From Austropuccinia psidii (Eukaryota; Basidiomycota; Pucciniomycetes; Pucciniales; Sphaerophragmiaceae), in assembly GCA_023105745.1 (NCBI GenBank), contig JALGQZ010000003.1:46594196-46658195 (forward strand): a stretch of DNA of 64,000 nucleotides. The letters are read 5' to 3'. A model generated the notes under the pieces. The model saw only the letters and a list, made by a program, of their open reading frames with translations. It ran no database searches and had not been told where the DNA came from. Positions 24,386 to 32,849 of the stretch are shown here, piece by piece. Within the stretch, counting starts at the first letter, position 1; every line of letters begins with the position of its first letter. The translations under genes and the position numbers were made by a program.

Positions 24386-24834
24386 TATGGTGCTTGGTGG
24401 GGAGAAGAAGTTATGAAAGTAAGTTCCTCTCCTGGCATGCACCTTTAAGGGGGTATTCTACCCATATGTTGTTGTAAGAATCACCTTGGCCACTTTGTGA
24501 GCACTTGTCAATTCTTTGGACAGGTTCAGGAAGCATACAACACCAATACCCTCCGATTTGGACCTTATCAAGATATGGCCAAATGTTTCTTTCTTCATTT
24601 TCATTTCTCTTTCTCTTATTTATCATTTCAATTTATGCCAATCATCATAATTCAAGACATTCATTACTTCAAGTCATTTACGGTAATTCATTTCAGAAGT
24701 CATTTATGGCAATTCTTTTCAATTTTATGGTGCTTGGTGGGGAGTGGAAGTTATGAAAGTAAGTCCATCTCCTGGTATGCATCCCTGAGGGCTCTACTTC
24801 TTGTAAAACATTACCTTGGCCACTCTGTGAGCAT
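24386..24834 (+). repeat. Duplicated 3' block of element C
   Basis: Two copies (24386-24505 and 24725-24834) of a block of about 115 bp. Each starts TTATGGTGCTTGGTGGGGAG, continues GTTATGAAAGTAAGT and CTCCTGG(C/T)ATGCA, and ends ACCTTGGCCACT(T/C)TGTGAGCA. They are about 340 bp apart. The same pair follows pol in elements B and O, so it is a retained feature, possibly an RNA export or packaging signal. Confidence 0.75.
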
Positions 24835-24996
24835 CAAATGCTTGGTTTTCATTTTTCAGACACTTCTTGGTCAGAATCAAGCAACTGACCACAAGAAGGA
24901 CCAACCATCAGGATTTTCTTTATTTCTTTTCTTTACTCTCATTTTCTCTTATTCTTTTATTTTTCTTTCTTTTATTTCTTTAAAGCAGCAGCATCC

Positions 24997-25020
24997 CCTC
25001 CCAAATCATGTATTGGGAGG
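24997..25020. other. Hairpin downstream of the antisense gene
   Basis: CCTCCCAA and TTGGGAGG form a perfect 8-bp stem with an 8-base loop. On the minus strand it lies about 80 bp past the antisense gene's stop. Confidence 0.4.
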
Positions 25021-25101
25021 TTCCATTATTTTTTTTCATTTTTTAGTATTTATAAGAGTGGGGATAGAAGTCAAACCAAACACAAACAAGGAAAAGGAAA
25101 A

Positions 25102-26311
25102 CTAGTTATCTCTACCAAAATCATCAAAAGTTCTCTGGAAATCATTTATCAACTCATCTTCATACCAGGCAAATTTTGCAGCCATCTCTTCAGAAGCAGT
25201 ACCTGGAATAGTCCTATCATTGGCATACATAATCACCTCTCTGTTATTTCTATCAACCCTCCTGAACAATCTGGCCACAGCATCTTGACTTTCACTAGCC
25301 GTGTTGGGATCTTCTCTGGTAACCCGGATAGGCCAACGTTCTCTTCTTTGAAAAACTTGAGCGGCAGGAAACGGCAAAGGGGACAATCCATCTCTTTTTC
25401 TGCTGGAGCTGGCCACAGGTTGGAGTTGACGGGAGGTGCTTATGGGTGAGTTTCTGGACTGTTGAACTGGTGATGGTCTTTCTGCTGGATTCAAGGCAGG
25501 CCTGGTGGTGTGGGAAGGAGGAGGAAGGGTTGTAGGAATGGAAGCAAGCAAGCATTGGTTGGAAGGGTCTTGGAGTGCTGGGAATAACTTGGCTTTGAAA
25601 TCTAGTCTTGGCAAGAGGTTGAGAAGAGGAATTGCTGGATGGATGGCCAATTGAATGAGGAACAACTTGAACTTCTTCACCATCCAACTCATCACTTCCT
25701 TCAGCATCTGGATCTGTTGGGGAATCAACAATTCTTCTTAGTTTCTTCACTACCTTCACTACTTCATCAGTATTGGTCCTTGGGATTGGGATTTCTGAGC
25801 TGTAGTGTATGGGCCTACCACCAATTGGAATGGACCCTCCAACATTAGTCCACCTGGCCACATCCCTCTGCCTGGAACCAGTCACTAAATCAAAATATGC
25901 AAATCACTCACATTGAGAAAATCCAGAAGTTGCATCAGGGGTAGGTTCCTCAAGAATGGGGAATTCCTGCCCATAAGGCCCATCTTTCCTGCTCCATAAG
26001 TGCCTCCTGACCTGGGACAAAGTTGATCCAGTACGACGACATGGCTTCTTCCCAACAAAGCAAAAGTGGCATTTTGACAATTGAGGATTGTAATGTTGAA
26101 AGCAATCCTTACCCTTGGCCAAACATTCAGTACAGGCAGGATCAAGAACTTCAACTGCTCTGAACCCATCATAGGTTTGGGCGGGATCAAAATGGCCAGA
26201 AGACGCCATGGAAGGGGAGGACAATTGACTGAAGACACCAGAACCATGAAGAACAGACGGTGGCGGTGCAGAAGGAGAAGATTCAGTGAGCTCAGTCAGT
26301 TTGGAACTCAT
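25102..26311 (-). CDS. Antisense gene within element C, Zn2Cys6-like protein (one frameshift)
   Basis: A minus-strand gene of about 400 codons lying between pol and the 3' LTR, opposite to the element. The chosen start is the ATG at 26311 (MSSKLTELTESSPSAPPPS); an in-frame ATG 10 codons earlier is also possible. Residues about 55-85 hold a cysteine cluster, CTECLAKGKDC...CHFCFVGKKPC, spaced CX2CX6CX10CX2CX6C, which fits the pattern of fungal Zn2Cys6 DNA-binding domains. Then follow a Ser/Pro-rich, probably disordered middle and a charged C-terminus (VARLFRRVDRNNREVIMY ... WYEDELINDFQRTFDDFGRD). Two breaks: an in-frame stop near 25907, inside a 27-bp GT...AG stretch, and a shift of one frame at a (GCAA)n run near 25545. 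Function unknown; a regulator of transcription is only inferred. It is absent from B and O. Confidence 0.7.
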
Positions 26312-26399
26312 AACTGAAGAATATGCAAGCAGAAGATTCAAGACGTCAGAATCAATCCACTCAATATCAAGAAAAAGAATTTGACCTCAAGGAAATGGG

Positions 26400-26700
26400 G
26401 CCATAACTCAATTATGCCCCCCCTCAAAGCCTCTAAGGTGAAGGTTCATACCCCTTTGGGGTTGAACGCATCACCCAGGGCCTCCCCTGCAACTTTGGGG
26501 AGGCCAGGATCTTGATGGTCCTGGACCCCATCAATGGGTCCAGGCCATGTATGGTGAAATTTGAAATTGGGCCATTTCTGGGCCCCGTGGTCACCCTGGG
26601 TCCCCAGGGGCTCCATTTTGGTCCTGGGGGCCTCCAAAAGCCCCCGCGGACCGTAGGACCCCAAAGACATAAAATGGCCAATATTGGCCAAAAATCATAA
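26400..26700 (-). promoter_or_regulatory. GC-rich block upstream of the antisense gene
   Basis: About 300 bp far richer in G+C than anything around it, with runs such as GGGCCCCGTGG and CCCCGCGGACC, lying just before the antisense gene's start. It has no convincing open frame (overlapping ORFs occur on both strands). It may carry that gene's promoter; this is position-based inference. Confidence 0.35.
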
Positions 26701-26888
26701 ATATGACCAAATTCACCAAAGCACCCAAAAAGGCCCAAAAGGCCATAAAAAATCAAATACATCAAGATTCATCAGGTTAGAGGCCACAGCCCAAAACACT
26801 TTGAAGGGCTGTTTGAGGCCACTTCCATGGACAATGGGGACAAGACCCCTTGGAAGAAATTTTTCAAGATTTCATGGATTAAGCCTTG

Positions 26889-26919
26889 CCCAATGAGTAC
26901 ACTTCATATACTCATTGGG
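26889..26919. other. 11-bp perfect hairpin in element C
   Basis: CCCAATGAGTA and TACTCATTGGG flank a 9-base loop, about 300 bp before the 3' LTR. Role unknown. Confidence 0.4.
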
Positions 26920-27213
26920 AATCACTTTTTGAGCACAAGAGCTCAGTGGCCCTTATTCTGGGATATATCCCAAGGGCATGGTTGATTGAATTGGAAGAAG
27001 ACAAAAGCATATGTTGAAGTGGAATACTTACTCAAACTTGGAAAAAAGGGGGGAATCAATTGAATTTGACAGAGAAGAAGTAAAGAAGGATTTTCAGGAT
27101 AATGGTCAAGAGGAAAAGAAAATTAAAAAGAAATTTTTTTGAAAAATGTGGGGATATTGAGATGCCACTCAACAGTGGCAGGGTATTATGGTGTTCAGGA
27201 GCCCACCAGTTTC

Positions 27214-27226
27214 AAGAGGGGGATAC
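27214..27226 (+). other. Polypurine tract of element C
   Basis: AAGAGGGGGATAC directly before the 3' LTR, homologous in position and sequence to the tracts of B and O. Confidence 0.75.
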
Positions 27227-27988
27227 TGTAACAACCATCCATCAGGGGTAAGGGGATTCGTTCATACACCCACTCAAACACCTCAAATCAGAAAATCCAG
27301 TATCTGCATCAGCATTCAGTTTCAGCAATCTTCATTCTGAAACATGCATACAGTTTGGTACATCAATACAGCCTGTCAATACCTGTACAGGCTGGATTCA
27401 CCCAATACAGTTTCAATACACCAGTATGAAACTGTATGATCACTCAAATACACCACACCTCTTGTACAGGTTCTGTACAGCTGTACAGGACCTGTATTGG
27501 CCAGACTCAATTCAATCATCAAACATTCTCATGAAAATTCTTCCTCTGGATCAGGGCTCGTGATTCTCACATAAACCAGCCCCTCTTTCTCCCCCCTGGG
27601 GACTTTTCCCCAGTTAATTAATTTAGTTTATTTATTATTTTATAATTATTCTTATCCTTATTTTGGGGTATTATAATTATTTGATTTTAAGTTAGTCTTT
27701 GCATTTTCTCTCTTTGCCTGTACAGTATGAGTTGGGTGGCCATATCCTTATTAACCCTTCTCTTTCCATTCTGACAGGTTGAAACAGTGGACTTGGACTT
27801 GTTTGTGGTTGGCTCTTCTATTTCTTATTCTTATTTCTTTGTTGCTGCTTTTCTCATATCTTTATTATAGTAATTCATTCCTTACACTCTTAAGTGTCTT
27901 TAATCTTTCCATATCCTTGAGCCCTTCATAAGTGAGTCCCGGTTTACTAAGTGCCAGGCCCTCTTCACTTAGAAGAGCCCCTGTGACA
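27227..27988 (+). repeat. 3' LTR of element C
   Basis: 762 bp, same length as the 5' LTR and about 98 percent identical by eye. It starts TGTAACAACC and ends TGTGACA, followed by the CTCTT duplication. The self-primer motif recurs at 27612-27626. Confidence 0.95.
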
Positions 27989-28242
27989 CTCTTGAACACA
28001 AGTAGACTGATATCCTACTCTTTTGGAACAGTAGGAAATCAATGTTTCCAACCCTTTATGTAATGGCCCACAAGTACTTATCAATACCAGCCACCAGCTC
28101 ACCCTCTGAGCGTGTTTTCTCAGGAGGGTGCCAAATCCTTAGCTATCAGTGGGAAAATTTGTCAAGTATGCATGTGGAGCAATTTTTTTGGGTAAAGAAC
28201 TGGGAATGGGTCTTTGGCCCCATTTATTTTTCTAATGCTTAG
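27989..28242 (+). pseudogene. hAT transposase 1, C-terminal dimerisation fragment
   Basis: Resumes from 17785 after element C. The 28042-28242 frame reads MFPTLYVMAHKYLSIPATS, then SPSERVFSGG and LSSMHVEQFFWVKNW, ending at a stop. This is the hAT family C-terminal dimerisation region (normally ...YLxIPATSAPSERVFSxxG...). It matches 31255-31440 of the second hAT copy closely. Confidence 0.85.
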
Positions 28243-28418
28243 GTTTTGTAGTTCTGACTTTTTATTAGTTTTGTTTTCTGTGATTAAAGGAATAAAACTT
28301 ATATGTGCAAAAATGTGCCAGTCCCCTGTTGGGGTTAGTTATTTGGCCCATTCCCCATTCCATTCAGAGATAGGTTTTTTTTAATAAAAAAGGATGGGCC
28401 CATCTTTCAGATGGAGGG

Positions 28419-28435
28419 GAATGGGAAGCACCCTG
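28419..28435 (-). repeat. Right terminal inverted repeat of hAT 1
   Basis: Read inward it is CAGGGTGCTTCCCATTC, matching 13 of 17 bases of the left end at 6128. Confidence 0.5.
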
Positions 28436-29253
28436 AGTTATGACTTTGACACTATTGCTGTACAGCACAGGCATGGCTATTGGTATACAGTATTTCCCTA
28501 CATCTGTCAGGGTACTGTACAGAAACAGTAATGAGTGTGTGAGCTGGTAATTGATCATTCCCCTTGTTGTGTTGCCACAAGTCTCTAAATATATGGGAAC
28601 TACATAGTTTACAACTTATGGTCTTCCCAGTTTAGTCATATTTAAAGCCCTGCAGTTTTTACAATGAGAGACTAGAAAGAGAATCTGCAAAATACTCTAT
28701 AACAACCACCACCTGTTTTCAATTTCTAAGGCTATAGTTTCTATATGGATTAAGGCTGGTCCCCACAAGGATACTGGCCTGTCTTCTTTTTACCTCCACC
28801 TGCCCGCCTTCCAAAAACCAGGGAATATTTCCCACTCAAAAAACCCCAGAAACCCCCACTTCATCTAGGACTGATGCGGATGGGGTACCTTTCTTTTTCT
28901 GTTATGTTTTAGAAATACTATCCTTCCACAAATCCATTACATAATCTTACACCACTCTTTTTTTTAGCTTCTATTGTGTCAATTTATTTCCCTCCAACTC
29001 ACATCCTTACAATTCTCTCTTAATGTCCTGAAGCCTTATCCACATTTTTTTTTCTCAATTTATTTCTCTCCAATTCACCTCCTTACAATTGTCTCTTAAT
29101 TTGATTATCCATGTTCTGTCATTTTCTTGTATTTCCCTCCAACTCACCTCCTCACAATTGTCTATTAATTTCCTGATATTGTATGTTGACCTTTTCTACA
29201 GCCACCCTCTTTAAATCAGGTAACTAATCCCTCTTACTTCTCATAGCTTTCAG
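28436..29253. other. Sequence between the two hAT transposase copies
   Basis: No coding frame. A TAAGGCTGGTCCCCACAAGG segment at 28751 resembles the hAT 1 left end and may be the left end of the second copy. The 28900-29190 region holds three similar units with TATTTCCCTCCAACTCAC and ACAATTGTCT, an old tandem repeat. Confidence 0.45.
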
Positions 29254-31443
29254 ATGTCATCTGTCATGGCTTCCTAGAAAACTACTACAAGTGACACTGA
29301 GCTCCTTCCACCCACCTCCATTAGTGAAGAGTGCACCAGAAAAACTCCAAGAAAACACAAGCGTTCATGGGTATGGGTCTATTTCCAATGTCTCAATGAT
29401 GCTTACATTTAATTTAAAGTGCTCAATTGTTTTTCAAAAGCTTGAGCATGACCTTAATGGGAGCACAAAGGGTATTTTGGATAATCTCACAGGCTCTAAT
29501 CAAATGCGCAACCTTAACAAATGGCCTGCAATTGTGTTTGGGGCACTTGACAAATACATGGATAATCCTCAGCCAAAAAAGTGTCAGAATTTGTGTTTGT
29601 TATCTTCCTGGTAAAACAAAAACACAACACTAAATCTTTTCATTCAACACAGGCTCTAACTCTTGAATCTCTCAAGAAATCCTTTGTCTACTTCATTTCC
29701 AAGATTGACCTTCCCCTGTCAATCACTGAGTAAAAATCATTTCAAGATCTTTTGGAATTGTGCAATCCCAATATCATCAAAATTGTTGTTTGGCGTCATT
29801 CATTGACTTTGCACCTGTCCAGAATTTGTTTTTTCCATCTCTTGACCACAAACCCAATCCATGTATCTTTAACCACCAACACATGGATTAGTCCAAATGT
29901 GACACCCTATATGGCTGTCACATGTCATTATTTAGATGAGACATTTCATCTCACCACCTGGCTTCTGAGACTGAATGCAATCCAAGGTAAGAATTTTCCT
30001 TTTTTTTATTTCCTGCATACTGATTATTGTCTTTTATGCTTCAGGTGATTGCTTAGGCACATCAATTTTCAAACTATTGTTTGGCACCATCAACCAATAT
30101 GACCTTGAAAGCAAAATTGTTTGAGTTATGACTGACAATAGATCAGTAAGCCAGAATATGTGTAATGAAATGTAAGACCTGTTCCCAGCTTTCATAGCAA
30201 GCAAAGAATGGCTTGGAGGCATGGCACATACTATCCATCTTGCTGCATGGGATTACCTGAAGGCCCTTTCTATAGGCTCCCCTAATTCAACCCAAAATCC
30301 ATCTCAAGATGAAGTTAGCCAAATATCAATTTCTAACCTTATTAACATCCCCAATGACCAAGATAATCAATATGATTCAATCATTTTTCATATTTTGCAC
30401 TTGGTGGGATTCTTAAATAAAAGTCCTCAACCACGTGACAATCTTAATACAACAGTGAATCTAATTTACAATTAAGACAAGCCCACCAAAGACACCCATT
30501 TGCTGTTTCATGTGTGTACAAGGTGGAATTAAACATACAACATGCTTGTAAGAGCTCTTTCACTTAAAGAAGCTTATAATAAGCTCTTCAGTCTTCCAAA
30601 TATGAAATCATACTGACTCAATGTTCTTGAATTGGAAAAAGTCAAAATAATAATTGACTCTCTTGAACTACTTTATGAAATGACTCAAATAATTTGTGGG
30701 TCTAAATACCCAACAATTAGTCATGCCTTACCATTTTATATTCTATTGATCAGGAGGAGGATTGAACAGTTTTTTTTTCTTTTCATCTGCTTTGATCAAA
30801 TAACTAATTGCTGTACTTGTTTGTTTCAGGCCTGTCATCAGTAAAATGTGACCCCAATTGAGCCTGAAGCCAAGAAATTTGCAAGAAATCAACAAAATAT
30901 TTGAAGATTCTCATTACAAAACTACCTGCAATATGTGCTACCATTTTGGATCCCCAATTTAAATCCAAATTCTTCTACACAAATGATGCAACATTGGCTA
31001 GTTTAGGTACATCAGCTACCACATTGTCAATAATGTTTAAAGAGGAGGCTCAAAAACATTTCAAACAATCACTCAACCCCAAAGAATATCTTACTTTCCA
31101 ACAGTATGTTGGATTGTTTTATGAAATGTATTCAACATTGGCTCTTGAGGTCAGTACTTTGGAAACCAAACTGGAACAATTTCTTGCCGAACCACCAGAG
31201 CCAAAGTCCACCAACATATTGGCCTTTTGGAATTCCTGTAAAACTTTATTTCCTACCTTAGGGCTGATGGCTTACAAGTTTTTGTCCATACCTGCCACCA
31301 GTGCGCCATCTGAGAGAGTTTTCTCAGGTGGCAGAAAAATACATACTTATCAACATGCTGCTCTTTCATCAAAGCACATTGAGCAATTAGCTTGGGTTAA
31401 AGGCTGGTCTCGCACTTTTGGTCCTTTGTTTTCTCATGAATAG
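29254..31443 (+). pseudogene. hAT transposase 2, decayed copy
   Basis: ATG 29254 opens MSSVMAS then a stop. A BED-finger trace follows (KRSWVWVYFQ, then LNGSTKGILDNLTG). The catalytic region has ISKIDLPLSITE and SLTTNTWISPNVTPYMAVTCHYLDETF (29860-29950), interrupted by a probable 58-bp intron (29987-30044, GTAAG...TTCAG). Next come MTDNRSVSQN, MAHTIHLAAWDYLKAL (30221), VCTRWN (30510) and, after a probable second intron ending near 30828, ATILDPQFKSKFF. The C-terminal frame 30901-31443 is open for 180 codons and holds FLSIPATSAPSERVFSGGRK. Stops elsewhere make it inactive. It resembles hAT 1 throughout. Confidence 0.85.
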
Positions 31444-31650
31444 AGAGATGGGCTCAATAATCATATTTGTACCATCTTCCTCGCCTTTGAAATTGAAGTA
31501 CTACTGCACATTGATTGCTCGTCCATTCACCTTGAAGAATGCCACTAATAAAAGTTTTGAACCATCATTGAGACTCAAAAAAAATAAAGGGAGCATAGGA
31601 CTTGCAAATTAGATCATCCAGTAGGTGGTGCTCGTAATGCAAAAAAAATA

Positions 31651-31779
31651 TTAAAAAATAGACCATAAGCAATCTTTTGGGGAAAGCTCATTTGTGCGCT
31701 TTTTGCTTATTGTTGACAATGCTGTCAGTAGTGCAAAAAGACGTTTAGGCTTTTGTCGTCCTTGAGAAGGAGGTTCCAT
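31651..31779 (-). CDS. Hypothetical small ORF in the CpG-normal segment
   Basis: A 42-codon minus-strand frame starting MEPPSQGRQKPKRLF and ending at TAA 31651. It is basic and has no domain that I recognise. It stands out only because it lies in the one segment with ordinary CpG content. It could be part of a spliced host gene or chance. Confidence 0.2.
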   Translation of the reverse strand: MEPPSQGRQKPKRLFALLTALSTISKKRTNELSPKDCLWSIF

Positions 31780-32032
31780 GTGGAAACATAGGTCGATGCC
31801 CCGGGTTTTTTCTCCAAATTAGGGTTATTTTTCTTGGTTAAAAAAGATCGGTTGATAACCGTGATTCAAGCAAACCAACGTCCGATATAATTAAAAACAA
31901 AAGGTACTACAATTGTACACGGTGTCATACAAAAAGCATAATGCTAAGTCCATGGCACAAATCGAACTAACTTCCAAAACATTGGAAAAAGATGGTTGAA
32001 AATGAAAATAAAATAAAAAAGTTGCCTTTGAC

Positions 32033-32308
32033 TCAACTAGCTCTAATAGTTATGATTGTGTAAACAAATCCTTTCATCGTCCTGCGAGCCTCTGCTTGAG
32101 CAATTGCAATTTGAGCAGGAGAGGGTGCAGATTGGCCTGTTGGAAATTTCGCCCAATTTCAAAAATCATAATCATCGAAGTTGAATATATGTCGAGAATA
32201 CAAAACAGGCCAGGGCGATGATTTGCAAATATGACAAATTTCAGAACAAGTCAGATTGAGCAGAAAAAGTATTAGCGACCAAAGTACAGAATCATTACCA
32301 GAGAACAT
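32033..32308 (-). CDS. Hypothetical two-exon small gene
   Basis: Proposed exons are 32299-32308 (ATGTTCTCTG, then donor GTAATG) and 32136-32033 (after acceptor CAACAG, ending TGA). The joined product is 37 residues beginning MFSGQSAPSP and continuing AQIAIAQAEA. A GCTAATAC branch-like motif lies in the intron. Upstream, GTAAGT after GGGGAATCTC (about 32529) and a CTAG acceptor near 32326 could bound a 5' untranslated intron. The short N-terminal stretch faintly resembles small mitochondrial Tim proteins, but the twin CX3C motifs are absent, so I do not assign it. It may be a 3'-truncated or wholly spurious gene. Confidence 0.25.
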
Positions 32309-32849
32309 GGCGAGACTTCTTTTCTCTAGTTATCTTTGTCTCTTAATGAGAATGAGTCAATACGATCAGTGGCTATCTCTTTTATTTCGCTGACGATTAA
32401 TACAAACTTGAGCGAATTTGTCGTATTTTTGGATTTTCTGGGGTACGAATCGTTGAAGAGAGCGCGTCAATTGTAGGTTCAAATATGAGAAGTGATGAGA
32501 GCAATTTAACGTTGAGGATGACTTACGAGATTCCCCTGATGGTGTAGCAATAACTCGTCCGGTCTGCTCTTCCCATGGTAAATTTGAAAAAAAAATCGAC
32601 TAAATACTCCGGCTGTGTGGCTGCTGCGGCCATCTTCCACGGCTGCGGGAACCACCAACTGGATGAGGTTCATCAGCAGCAGCAGCTTGGCTTCATCTGC
32701 CCTTGGGTTTCATATCAAGCACTCAAAATAGGGTATTTCAAGGATAGAACGAAAGAGAACAAATTACAGACAACATTCTCCCTCAAATTCCATCGCTCAA
32801 GGTAAAAAACTGAAGGTATCGGTGAGGCCCTTGAGGCTTACGATAACGC

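Larger units (their letters stand above)
17786..27988 (+). mobile_element. Ty3/gypsy chromovirus C with an antisense extra gene
   Basis: A 10,203-bp plus-strand element with 762-bp LTRs (17786-18547 and 27227-27988) and a perfect 5-bp duplication CTCTT (17781-17785 and 27989-27993). The LTRs differ at about 16 positions by eye (about 2 percent), so it is fairly young. Order: LTR, self-primer site, TTGATT-rich leader, gag, pol with chromodomain, a duplicated block, an antisense gene (25102-26311 on the minus strand), a GC-rich block, polypurine tract, LTR. A few stops, two frameshifts and one 20-bp deletion break gag and pol. It interrupts the hAT 1 transposase. Confidence 0.95.
6128..28435 (+). 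mobile_element. hAT DNA transposon 1, split by two LTR retrotransposons
   Basis: The outer limits are an imperfect terminal inverted repeat: CAGGGTGGTCCCCATGG at 6128-6144, and CAGGGTGCTTCCCATTC read inward from 28435 (13 of 17 positions match). Without its two insertions the element is about 2.6 kb, a usual size for a hAT. Transposase pieces lie at 6429-6620, 16099-17785 and 27989-28242. The expected 8-bp target duplication is not evident (TTACAGCT on the left, AGTTATGA on the right), so the exact ends are uncertain. It is flanked on the right by a second hAT copy. Confidence 0.65.

Noticed and set aside
24497..25105. 202-codon plus-strand frame after C's pol
   Set aside because: It runs through the second duplicated block and a T-rich stretch, is Phe/Ser/Ile-rich like translated simple sequence, and has no recognisable domain.
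26433..26765. Overlapping Pro/Gly-rich frames on both strands
   Set aside because: Produced by the low-stop GC-rich block; no start context or domain.
28436..28443. 8-bp target duplication for hAT 1
   Set aside because: AGTTATGA does not match TTACAGCT at the left end; shifting by two bases gives only a partial match.
32033..32308. Naming the small two-exon frame a Tim10-type chaperone
   Set aside because: Only a few N-terminal residues are suggestive; the defining twin CX3C motifs are absent.
32575..32805. 76-codon plus-strand frame in the CpG-normal segment
   Set aside because: Splice-like signals in this segment favour the minus strand, and the frame has no recognisable similarity.
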